Assembly (NCBI GenBank): GCA_002919305.1
Contig: PKFB01000042.1
Span: 1-64,000, forward strand
DNA length: 64,000 nucleotides
Source: Actinomycetales bacterium
Lineage (GTDB): Bacteria; Actinomycetota; Actinomycetes; Mycobacteriales; Micromonosporaceae
Direction: 5' to 3'
Below, one piece after another: positions 8,853-16,544 of the stretch. The translations under genes were made by a program, and so were the position numbers. The notes under the pieces were generated by a model that saw only the letters and a program-made list of their open reading frames with translations, had not been told where the DNA came from and searched no databases. Within the stretch, counting starts at the first letter, position 1; each line of letters begins with the position of its first letter.

Positions 8853-10142
8853 ATGACGTATGACATCGCCGCGATCGGTATCGGGCCGATGAACCTGGCG
8901 CTGGCGGCCCTGGCCGACGAGGTACCCGAGCTGTCCATCGCCGCTTACGACGCCAAACCGGTGTACGACTGGCACCCCGGGTTGATGTTTGACTGGGCGA
9001 AACTCCAAGTCAGCTTCCTCGCCGACCTGGTATCCCTGGTACGCCCGACCAGCCGGTGGTCGTTCCTGTCCTACCTGGCCGAGCGGGACCGGATGTACCC
9101 GTTCTACATCGCCGAGCGGTTCCACATCCCGCGCCGGGAGTACACCGAATACTGCGCCTGGGTCGCTGACTCGCTGCCGTCCTGCCACTTTGGGACCGAG
9201 GTGGCGGCCCTGGACTGGGATCACAACCATCGGGTGTGGGTACTGACGCTGCGGACCGCGACCGGTACCCGACAGACCACCGCACGCAATGTCGTCCTGG
9301 GGGTGGGGACCTCCCCGGTGGTGCCCGAGCCGCTGCGGCCCCTGCTCGGGGCACGGGTGTACCACTCAGGAGAGCACCTGCATCGCATCGATGCGCTCGC
9401 CGGTGACGGGGTCAGGCACATCGTGGTGGTGGGGTCCGGGCAGTCAGGGGCCGAGGTGTTCCTGGACCTGATACGGCAGCAGCGGGAGTATCGGTGGGCT
9501 CTGACCTGGCTCACCCGAACCCCGAGCTTCGCACCCCTGGACTATTCGAAATTGGTGTTGGAGTACACCACCCCGGAGTACATGCGCTACTTCCACTCCC
9601 TGGATCCGGATGTCCGGGACCGGCTGATCGCGAGCCAGTGGCAGCTGTACAAGGGGATCAGCACCGAGACCATCGACGAGATTCACAACGAGCTGTACGA
9701 GCACATGCTCGACGGCAACCGACCCCCGGTCCGGCTGCTGCCAGGAACGGCTGTGCACAACGCCGCCAAGGAAGGCGATGAGATCCGGCTCAGCTGCCTG
9801 CACCGAGACACCGGGCGTACCGTCACCATCACCGCCGACGCGGTGGTGGCCGCCACCGGGTACGCCGCTGTCCGTCCTGCCCTGCTGAAGCCGGTGGAGC
9901 ACCTCATCGCCTGGGATTCACAGGGGCGTTTCGATGTGATGGTCAACCACCAAGTGCGGCTGGTCGACGGCGTTACCGGTGGTCTTTACGTCCAGAACGC
10001 CGAATTGCACACCCACGGTGCGGCGGCACCTGACCTGGGTATCGCCGCTTACCGCAGCGCGACCATCCTCAACTCGATCGCCGGGCGTGAGGTGTTCCGG
10101 CTCCCCAAGCGCACCGCGTTCCAGTCCTTCGAGGCCGTCTGA
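8853..10142 (+). CDS. L-lysine 6-/diamine N-monooxygenase (IucD/RhbE-like)
   Basis: A flavin-dependent N-hydroxylating monooxygenase of 429 residues. It hydroxylates the terminal amine of lysine, cadaverine or a shorter diamine with NADPH and O2. GIGPMNLALA near the N-terminus is the FAD site, VVGSGQSGAE near residue 195 is the NADPH site, and ATGY near 334 is the C-terminal family motif. The ATG at 8853 has AGGTGA about 5 nt upstream. A GTG at 8844 that overlaps the previous stop is the alternative. It is the last of four overlapping genes; a 151-bp gap follows before the second synthetase. Confidence 0.94.
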   Translation: MTYDIAAIGIGPMNLALAALADEVPELSIAAYDAKPVYDWHPGLMFDWAKLQVSFLADLVSLVRPTSRWSFLSYLAERDRMYPFYIAERFHIPRREYTEYCAWVADSLPSCHFGTEVAALDWDHNHRVWVLTLRTATGTRQTTARNVVLGVGTSPVVPEPLRPLLGARVYHSGEHLHRIDALAGDGVRHIVVVGSGQSGAEVFLDLIRQQREYRWALTWLTRTPSFAPLDYSKLVLEYTTPEYMRYFHSLDPDVRDRLIASQWQLYKGISTETIDEIHNELYEHMLDGNRPPVRLLPGTAVHNAAKEGDEIRLSCLHRDTGRTVTITADAVVAATGYAAVRPALLKPVEHLIAWDSQGRFDVMVNHQVRLVDGVTGGLYVQNAELHTHGAAAPDLGIAAYRSATILNSIAGREVFRLPKRTAFQSFEAV

Positions 10143-10210
10143 CGCGACCGTTCCGCGTTCCGCGCTCTGTGTTTCATTTCGTCTCCCATTCATCCCACGT
10201 TGTGCCCGGT

Positions 10211-10234
10211 GCCGTCCCGTGCGTTCGGGACGGC
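10211..10234 (+). other. hairpin inside siderophore operon
   Basis: GCCGTCCCG and CGGGACGGC form a perfect 9-bp stem with a 6-nt loop, in the gap between the hydroxylase and the second NIS synthetase. It could lower expression of the last gene or protect the upstream mRNA. No U-run follows. Confidence 0.45.
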
Positions 10235-10293
10235 CGGGTCGCCTCCCACACCCGCGCCCCGCGATCGCCCATCCGCCTACTGTGGAGAACCCG

Positions 10294-12135
10294 ATGACCG
10301 AAACCACGGTCCCCACACCTCAGACTCATCCCATTCCTGACCTCACCGAGGTGAGCCCGACCGCCTGGCGTCAGGCCAACCGCCGGTTGCTGGCTAAAGC
10401 GCTGTCCGAGTGGAGCTTCGAAACGATGCTCGAACCGGTCGCGCTCGACGACGGCCGGTACCGGGTCGACCTGGACAGCGGCGTCAGCTACTTGTTCCGC
10501 GCCCGGCGCGGCGCGTTCGGCGCCTGGCGGATCGATCCGGATTCGATCACCCGCGTCGCGACCGGCATGCTTGGCAACGAGATCGAGGCCCCGGCCTGGG
10601 ACGCCTTGATCTTCGTAAGGGACGCCGCCAGCACGATCGGCACCGACCCGGCGACCCTCGCCACCTACCTGACTGAGCTGTCGGCGACGTTGGCGGTGGA
10701 CGCCGCCCGGATCACGGAGAAAGGGGCCTCGGCCAAGGACCTGCTGGCCGTCGACCACATCGAGCTGGAGTGCCACATGACCGGCCACAGCTGGCTGGTG
10801 GCCAACAAAGGACGGCTCGGGTTCTCCGCCTCCGATGTGCGGTGTTACGCCCCTGAGGCGCGGCAGCCGCTTCGCCTGATCTGGATCGCCGCTCACCGCG
10901 GCCTCGCCGAGTTCCGCGGCACCCCTGAGCTGTCCGAGCGGACGGTAGTGACACGTGAGCTCGGCGAGGCCACCGTGTCCGGGTTCCGGCAACGGCTCTT
11001 GGACCGTGGGCTGGATCCGGACGCCTATGTGTGGCTTCCTGTCCACCCCTGGCAGTGGGACCACGCCGTCCAGGTGCTCTTCGCCGGTGAGGTCGCCCAG
11101 AACCGGATCGTGCCGCTGGGAGAGTCACCCGACCAGTACCTGCCACAGCAGTCGATCCGCACCATGTCCAACCTCACCACCCGGGAGCGGTACGACGTCA
11201 AGCTCCCGCTGCGGATTCTCAACACCCTGGTATGGCGCGGTATCCCTCCACACTGCTCGCTCGGCGCCCCGGTGGTCACCCAATGGCTGCGCGGCTTTTT
11301 GGAACGGGACGCGTACCTGACGGAAAAGTGCCGCACCGTGTTCCTCGGTGAGGTCGCCTCCGTGACGGTCCGCCACCCCTACCTGGACTCGGTACCGGGC
11401 GTGCCCTACCAGCATCTGGAGACCCTCGGGTGCATCTGGCGAGAGTCGGTGGCGTCCCGTAAGGATCCCGACGAGCGGGTACGCACCTTCGCGTCACTGT
11501 TGCATGTGGACGCTGACGGCGTCGCCTTCGTCGCCGAGCTGGTCCGCTCCTCCGGTTTGGCGCCACGGGAGTGGCTGGTTGAGCTGTGCCGCACTGTGCT
11601 GGATCCGGTGCTGCACGTTCTCTACCGCTATGGGGTGACCTTCAACCCGCACGGTCAGAACACGCTGATCGGTTTTGACGCCCACGATGTGCCGCGCCGG
11701 TTGTTCCTTAAGGATTTCGTGGACGACGTGTGTGTCTCCTTCACCGACGTACCCGAACGCGGACCGGAACCCGACGGACACGATCACGTGCTGCCCCGCA
11801 AGCACCCTTCGGTGATTCGGCAGCATGTGGTGGACCAGATCTTCGTGGGGCACTTCCGGTATCTGGCGCCGTTGATGGAGGAGCAGCTCGGACTGCCGGA
11901 GACCGAGTTCTGGCGGGTGGTACGGGAAGCTGTGCTTGACTACCAGCGCCGCTTCCCGGAGTTGGCCGAGCGATTCACCGAATACGACCTGCTCGCCCCG
12001 GAGTTCGCGCGGTACGCGTTGAACCGGGACCGCCTGGTGGTGACCCGCTATGTCGACCGGGCGCTGCGGCACGCCCTTTATCCCAACGGGACCGTTCCCA
12101 ATCCGTTGGCCGATCCGGCGATCGCGGCACGCTGA
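10294..12135 (+). CDS. NIS siderophore synthetase, IucC/RhbF-like
   Basis: The second IucA/IucC-family synthetase, 613 residues. It would join the second N-acyl-N-hydroxydiamine arm to the mono-substituted citrate. HPWQWDH near residue 251, KLPLRILNTLVWRGIP near 302 and PHGQNTLIGFD near 452 match the ATP and substrate sites of the family. The ATG at 10294 has GGAG 6 nt upstream. An upstream in-frame extension to 9979 runs back through the hydroxylase gene and is rejected. It sits 151 bp after the hydroxylase, probably in the same transcript. Two synthetases in one operon point to a citrate-based linear dihydroxamate rather than a macrocyclic desferrioxamine. Confidence 0.94.
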   Translation: MTETTVPTPQTHPIPDLTEVSPTAWRQANRRLLAKALSEWSFETMLEPVALDDGRYRVDLDSGVSYLFRARRGAFGAWRIDPDSITRVATGMLGNEIEAPAWDALIFVRDAASTIGTDPATLATYLTELSATLAVDAARITEKGASAKDLLAVDHIELECHMTGHSWLVANKGRLGFSASDVRCYAPEARQPLRLIWIAAHRGLAEFRGTPELSERTVVTRELGEATVSGFRQRLLDRGLDPDAYVWLPVHPWQWDHAVQVLFAGEVAQNRIVPLGESPDQYLPQQSIRTMSNLTTRERYDVKLPLRILNTLVWRGIPPHCSLGAPVVTQWLRGFLERDAYLTEKCRTVFLGEVASVTVRHPYLDSVPGVPYQHLETLGCIWRESVASRKDPDERVRTFASLLHVDADGVAFVAELVRSSGLAPREWLVELCRTVLDPVLHVLYRYGVTFNPHGQNTLIGFDAHDVPRRLFLKDFVDDVCVSFTDVPERGPEPDGHDHVLPRKHPSVIRQHVVDQIFVGHFRYLAPLMEEQLGLPETEFWRVVREAVLDYQRRFPELAERFTEYDLLAPEFARYALNRDRLVVTRYVDRALRHALYPNGTVPNPLADPAIAAR

Positions 12136-12149
12136 GCCTTCCCCGATGA

Positions 12150-12169
12150 GGTACGCGGGCCTGCGTACC
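12150..12169. terminator. convergent terminator-like hairpin
   Basis: GGTACGC and GCGTACC form a perfect 7-bp stem with a 6-nt loop in the 59-bp gap between the siderophore operon and the converging HAD gene. Confidence 0.45.
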
Positions 12170-12194
12170 CCTGTCCCGGAACGAACGCGACGGG

Positions 12195-12992
12195 TCAGGC
12201 GGTGACGCGGGTCCGCCGGTACCGGCCGTACCAGAGCAGGCCGATGACGGTGGCCATGGCTGCTCCGGCGGCGAAGAGGGGGAGTGCGGTGCGGACGCGG
12301 ACGGTGGCAAACCGCTGGCGCAGAGGGATGGGGTGGCGGAACGTCAGGATCGGCCATCCCCGCTCCTGCGCCACCTTGCGCAAGGCGCGGTCTGGGTTCA
12401 CCGCCGTGGGGTGTCCCACGCATTCCAACAGCGGGACGTCGCTGATCGAATCGGAGTAGGCGTAGCTCTCGGTGAGGTCGTACCCTTCGGCCTGGGCCAG
12501 TTCCCGGACGGCGCTCGCCTTGTTCGGCCCCGCCGCGTAGAACTCCACCTCACCGGTGTAGTGACCGTCTTTGATCACCATGCGGGTCGCGATGACCCCG
12601 TCCACCCCCAGCATCTGGCCGATGGGCTGAACGATCTCCTCACCGGAGGAGGAGACCAAGAAGACCGCGCGTCCGGCAGCCCGATGCTGATCTATGAGGG
12701 CGGCGGCTTCCGCGTACACATATGGGTCGATGAGCTCATGCAAGGTCTCAGCGACGATCTGCCGGACCTGGTCGACCCGCCATCCCCGACACAGTTGGGT
12801 GAGGTAGTCCCGGATGCGGGCCATCTGATCCTCGTCAGCGCCGGCAATCAGATACACCAGTTGTGCGTAGCCGGCTTTCAGGACATCACGCCGGGTGATG
12901 AGATTGTTGCGGTAGAACGGACGACCGAACGCCAGAGCGCTTGACTTGGCGATCACGGTCTTGTCCAGGTCGAAGAATGCAGCACACCGCAC
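12195..12992 (-). CDS. HAD-IB family phosphatase with C-terminal membrane anchor
   Basis: A 265-residue HAD hydrolase of subfamily IB (SerB-like). FFDLDKT is motif I with the nucleophilic Asp, LVSSSGEE is motif II, the Lys of PNKASAV is motif III, and YSDSISDVPLLE is motif IV. A hydrophobic segment (PLFAAGAAMATVIGLLWYG) near the C-terminus suggests membrane anchoring. The GTG at 12992 places motif I about 7 residues from the N-terminus, as in relatives; the ribosome site is weak. It corresponds by position to M. tuberculosis Rv3661, next to ssd. The substrate is unknown; phosphoserine or a lipid phosphate are possibilities. Confidence 0.9.
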   Translation of the reverse strand: MRCAAFFDLDKTVIAKSSALAFGRPFYRNNLITRRDVLKAGYAQLVYLIAGADEDQMARIRDYLTQLCRGWRVDQVRQIVAETLHELIDPYVYAEAAALIDQHRAAGRAVFLVSSSGEEIVQPIGQMLGVDGVIATRMVIKDGHYTGEVEFYAAGPNKASAVRELAQAEGYDLTESYAYSDSISDVPLLECVGHPTAVNPDRALRKVAQERGWPILTFRHPIPLRQRFATVRVRTALPLFAAGAAMATVIGLLWYGRYRRTRVTA

Positions 12993-13410
12993 GGCCGGAA
13001 GTCTAGAGCGGGATGTGACTGTTAGCGATGGTGCACGCGGGGATATGTTCAGCTCTCTTGGGTGTCTCTCGGGTGGCCGCGGTGCACGATTCGCCGGTTG
13101 GATGCGGCTCAAGTGCCCGAGTTGACGCGTTTTCAGAGCCCGCGTTCCAGGGTCAGCGCACAGTCCAGTGTCCTGAATCGACCTTCCGCGTGTCGGCGAT
13201 GATTGGTCGCTATCGGCGTCGGTGAAGCCTTCGCCTACGGGTATCCGGTATCCGGCATTCAAGGCGATGAGTCTAATGTGTCAGGTGTTCGTTGTGTCAC
13301 GCGGTGTTCGGTAACGGCCACTCGACGCGGACCCGTCCTGTCGGGCATGCTTATGCGTAGACACGAAACGCTGTCACACTTGCCGGTATCTACGGCGTGT
13401 GTAGCCCTCG
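12993..13410. other. intergenic region between HAD gene and 6C RNA
   Basis: About 0.4 kb with no supported gene. It should hold the promoters for the HAD gene (minus strand) and the 6C RNA (plus strand). A TTGCCG at 13380-13385 could be a -35 for the RNA, but the matching -10 is poor. Confidence 0.35.
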
Positions 13411-13513
13411 GCGGTTGCACCCCCCCGTGACCGCTGAGTGGGTTCGGCTCGACCCCCCCGGAGCCGAACCTCTGACGAGCCCCGTCACCCCCCCGACGGG
13501 GCTCGTCCCTTTC
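13411..13513 (+). ncRNA. 6C RNA (actinobacterial small RNA with C-rich loops)
   Basis: Three stem-loops in ~100 bp each expose a run of seven cytosines. The first has an imperfect stem GCGGT...ACCGC (13411-13434). The second is GGTTCGGCTC / GAGCCGAACC (13441-13470, perfect 10 bp). The third is GACGAGCCCCGTC / GACGGGGCTCGTC (13474-13507, perfect 13 bp), followed by CCTTTCTT like a terminator. This is the signature of the 6C RNA family, known for stem-loops with at least six Cs. In M. tuberculosis the homologue (B11) lies in the same gap between Rv3660c (ssd) and Rv3661 (HAD). Exact ends are approximate. Confidence 0.88.
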
Positions 13514-14023
13514 TTGCTGAGGACCTAACCCGTCATTGACCAGCGAATTCGCATGTCCCCAAAAGCGACCGTGGGCTTCTCTCTGTGTGGCTACGGCTGG
13601 TGCCGCCTGAGGGCGCCCCGCCTCTCCGAGACAGTGTCGCCGTGGCGGTCAAGGGGTACGTGACCTGGAAGAGGGGCGAATTGTCGCTGCATCGTCCTTG
13701 GATGATCAATACCTAGTGGAGGATCTTGATCACTTTTCGTGAAGCAACTTTCGTGTTATCGCTGCTTAACGTATCTCTCTGATATCAATCTGTGTGTGAT
13801 ATGCGCCACGTTTATTGGCTTTATGTGGTGCGGTGAGCACGATCGGTCGATCGGTGATCAAGGTCGTGTGGGCTGAGAACGGGCATCGGCTCATCCCGCC
13901 GCTTATCCACAGCTATGTCCGTTATCCACAGAACAGCTGGTGATGCATTGGGTGCGCCGGGTTCATAGGGAATCGTCGTGACTGCCTTCCCTACGGATGA
14001 GAGTCGGTTCTCGGAGGCTCCTA
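13514..14023. other. intergenic region upstream of ssd
   Basis: About 0.5 kb without a supported gene, AT-richer around 13690-13800. It contains overlapping GATC-rich stretches (13703-13735, 13840-13865) and two DnaA boxes listed separately. It is the presumed promoter region of the ssd/Flp operon. Confidence 0.4.
13903..13930 (+). promoter_or_regulatory. pair of perfect DnaA boxes upstream of ssd
   Basis: TTATCCACA occurs at 13903-13911 and again at 13922-13930, both identical to the consensus DnaA box, in the same orientation and 19 nt apart. They end 93 bp before the chosen ssd start. Confidence 0.7.
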
Positions 14024-15328
14024 ATGAACCTCGGCGTTACCTCCATCGGCCCTCGATCACTTGGTTTTCCACCGCACAATGCCGGGCCGAACACTCCTAA
14101 GGCGACCTCCACCCGATCTGCCATGGTGCCTAGGCCGGTGCTTCTCGCCGGCGATCCACGATGGCGGGACCGTCTGCTGCAGCTCACGACGAACATTGGG
14201 GTACGGGTTGATGTCGCCATTGACGTGGTCGGTGTCCGGCGTTACTGGGAACGGGCACCGCTGATTTTGATTGGTCCCGACGCGGTGACCGACTGCCTGC
14301 GGTTCGGTCTCCCCGTGCGCCCCGGGCTCATCCTCGTTCTGGACCGCCCACAGGGGATAGGGAGCCGGCCGGGGCGCCGGCAGTGGGACATGGCGACCCG
14401 CATCGGCGCTGAGGCGGTGGCGATTCTGCCCCTGGCCGCGCCCTGGCTGGCCCGACGGTTGGTAGAGAGTGCCGCCGTCTGTCCGCCCCGGGCGCCGGTC
14501 ATCGCCGTGGTGCCAGGAAACGGCGGTGCCGGCGCCAGTGTGTTGGCCGTTGGGCTTGCGGTGACGGCGGCCTGTCACGGCATGCGGCCCATGCTGATCG
14601 ACGGTGACCCTCTGGGTGGTGGGCTGGAGCTCATGCTCGGCTCCTGGCGCCAGGAACCGAAGCCCGGTCATCCACTCGCATCGGTAGCCCGCGCCTGGTA
14701 CCGGTACCCCGCGGGTTCGACCTGGTACGCCGAACCCGGCGAACTCACCTTCGCCTCATGGGACCGGGAGCTCACCGCGATTCCAGTGACCGGTATGCGG
14801 AACGCCCTCGACATGGGGCGCCGCAGCAGCGGTCTGGTGATTGTGGACCTTCCCCGACATGTGGACGGTAGCACCGCGTTCGCATTGGAAACGGCCGACC
14901 GAACGCTGCTGGCGGTGTCGGCCGATGTCCGAGCCTGCGCGGCCGCCGCTCGGGTCGCCAAGTCCCTGGAACCACATTGCCGTGAGATGGAGCTGGTGGT
15001 ACGGGGATCGGTGGCGAGTCGGCTGCGGGCGGGGGATATGGCCCGTATGCTCCAGCGGCCTCTGGCCGGCACCATGCGCACCGAGTCTGGGCTGCGAGCG
15101 GCTGTCGAGAAGGGGAATCCGCCCATCCGGAACGGCCGGGGTTCGCTGGCGCGAACATGCCGGCAGCTGTTGGCGGGGATCGTCACAGCCGCGTACCTGA
15201 CTCCTCAGCCGGTGGCCGCTGACGAATCAGACCAGCCTGAGGCCACGGCCCCGACAGACACGCCCGCTCCGGAGAAGGGCCAGCACCGCCCGTCCACCCC
15301 GACAAGCGAGGGGACCGCGGATGCCTGA
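14024..15328 (+). CDS. ssd: septum-site-determining protein Ssd (CpaE/MinD-like)
   Basis: A 434-residue MinD/ParA-superfamily protein, related to CpaE of Flp pilus systems and to Rv3660c (Ssd), which affects septum formation. The N-terminal ~150 residues look receiver-like. The P-loop region GNGGAGASVLAV (about 164) is degenerate: the lysines of KGGxGKT are absent, so ATP hydrolysis may be lost. IDGDPLGGGLE follows as the next conserved motif. The ATG at 14024 is chosen for a strong GGAGG 6 nt upstream; a later ATG at 14123 has none. The C-terminal 45 residues are Pro/Thr/Glu-rich. It overlaps cpaF by 8 bp. Confidence 0.9.
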   Translation: MNLGVTSIGPRSLGFPPHNAGPNTPKATSTRSAMVPRPVLLAGDPRWRDRLLQLTTNIGVRVDVAIDVVGVRRYWERAPLILIGPDAVTDCLRFGLPVRPGLILVLDRPQGIGSRPGRRQWDMATRIGAEAVAILPLAAPWLARRLVESAAVCPPRAPVIAVVPGNGGAGASVLAVGLAVTAACHGMRPMLIDGDPLGGGLELMLGSWRQEPKPGHPLASVARAWYRYPAGSTWYAEPGELTFASWDRELTAIPVTGMRNALDMGRRSSGLVIVDLPRHVDGSTAFALETADRTLLAVSADVRACAAAARVAKSLEPHCREMELVVRGSVASRLRAGDMARMLQRPLAGTMRTESGLRAAVEKGNPPIRNGRGSLARTCRQLLAGIVTAAYLTPQPVAADESDQPEATAPTDTPAPEKGQHRPSTPTSEGTADA

Positions 15329-16544
15329 CCAAGCCGACACAACCACGTCTGACCGGGCGACCGACACCCGCGACCCGATCGATCCCGGACTGGTGGGGCG
15401 GATCAGACATCGGCTCGCTGTCTCCAGCCGCCCGGTAACCCGGGAAGCACTAACCCAGGCGATTCAGGCCGAACACAGCAGCCCGCTCAGCACGGACGCG
15501 CTTCAGGAGTACACCGCTGAGGTGTACGCCGAGCTGCTAGGAGCCGGGCCGCTGCAGAACCTGTTGGCCGATCCTGAGGTCACCGATGTGCTGGTCAACG
15601 ACGCCTCTGGGGTATGGGTGGACCGGGCCGGCCGGCTGGAGCGTCTGGATCTGGATTTGGGTGGGCCGGGCGCGGTACGGCGGCTTGCGCAACGGCTGGC
15701 CAACGCGTGTGGCCGACGACTCGACGACAGCACGCCTTTTGTGGATGCACGGCTACCGGACGGCACCCGGCTGCACGCCGTACTCCCGCCTATCGCGGTC
15801 AACGGGCCCTGCCTGTCTCTGCGGACCTTCCGGCCCCGAGGATTCACCTTCGCTGAGCTGGTCGCTAGCGGAAGCCTGACCAGAACCTCGGCGGCGTTGC
15901 TGCGCGCCATCGTGGCGGCGCGATTGGCCTACCTGGTCACCGGCGGCGCCGGCTCCGGTAAAACCACCCTGCTGTCCAGCATGCTCGGGCTGGTTCCGCC
16001 CGACGAGCGCATCGTGACCATCGAAGACAGCGTTGAATTGTGCCCTTCCCACCCTCACGTCGTCGCTCTCGCCGCCCGGCCACCGAACGCCGAAGGAGCC
16101 GGCGAGGTCTCGATGCGGGACCTGGTACGGCAGGCGCTACGGATGCGACCGGACCGGCTGGTCGTGGGGGAGTGCCGGGGAGCGGAGGTGGTGGAGCTCC
16201 TCGCCGCCCTCAACACCGGTCATGAAGGGGGAGCCGGCACTCTGCATGCGAACCGACCCGCTGATGTCCCGGCCCGACTGGAGGCGCTGGCCGCTCTGGG
16301 AGGTATGCCGCGACGGGCACTCCACGCCCAACTGGGCGCTGCAGTCCAGGTGATCGTGCACCTGCGCCGCACCCCGGTCGGGCGGATGGTGCAGGAGGTG
16401 TGTCTGCTGGTGCGGGGACGCTCACATGACTTGGTCGAAACGCTCCCTGTCTGGCACCGCGACCATGGTCCCGGGCCGGGGCGAGACCGGTTTCTGCGAC
16501 TGTTGACAGCGCGCGACTGCCCGATCCCTGCGGAGCTGACATGA
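15321..16544 (+). CDS. cpaF: CpaF/TadA-type secretion ATPase
   Basis: A 407-residue type II/IV secretion ATPase that powers assembly or retraction of Flp (Tad) pili at the inner membrane face. GGAGSGKTTLL near residue 208 is Walker A. PDRLVVGECRGAEVVELLAA is the Walker B/His-box region. NTGHEGGAGTLHANRP matches the TadA-family signature. The ATG at 15321 overlaps ssd by 8 bp, with GAGGGG 8 nt upstream. Its end overlaps the next gene (ATGA). It is equivalent to Rv3659c. Confidence 0.95.
   Translation: MPDQADTTTSDRATDTRDPIDPGLVGRIRHRLAVSSRPVTREALTQAIQAEHSSPLSTDALQEYTAEVYAELLGAGPLQNLLADPEVTDVLVNDASGVWVDRAGRLERLDLDLGGPGAVRRLAQRLANACGRRLDDSTPFVDARLPDGTRLHAVLPPIAVNGPCLSLRTFRPRGFTFAELVASGSLTRTSAALLRAIVAARLAYLVTGGAGSGKTTLLSSMLGLVPPDERIVTIEDSVELCPSHPHVVALAARPPNAEGAGEVSMRDLVRQALRMRPDRLVVGECRGAEVVELLAALNTGHEGGAGTLHANRPADVPARLEALAALGGMPRRALHAQLGAAVQVIVHLRRTPVGRMVQEVCLLVRGRSHDLVETLPVWHRDHGPGPGRDRFLRLLTARDCPIPAELT

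Noticed and set aside
9979..10293. N-terminal extension of the second NIS synthetase to 718 residues
   Set aside because: It overlaps the hydroxylase gene in another frame, lacks a ribosome site, and the ATG at 10294 has GGAG at the right distance.
12993..13262. 90-residue N-terminal extension of the HAD phosphatase
   Set aside because: The sequence is low in conserved pattern; the family starts a few residues before the DxDxT motif.
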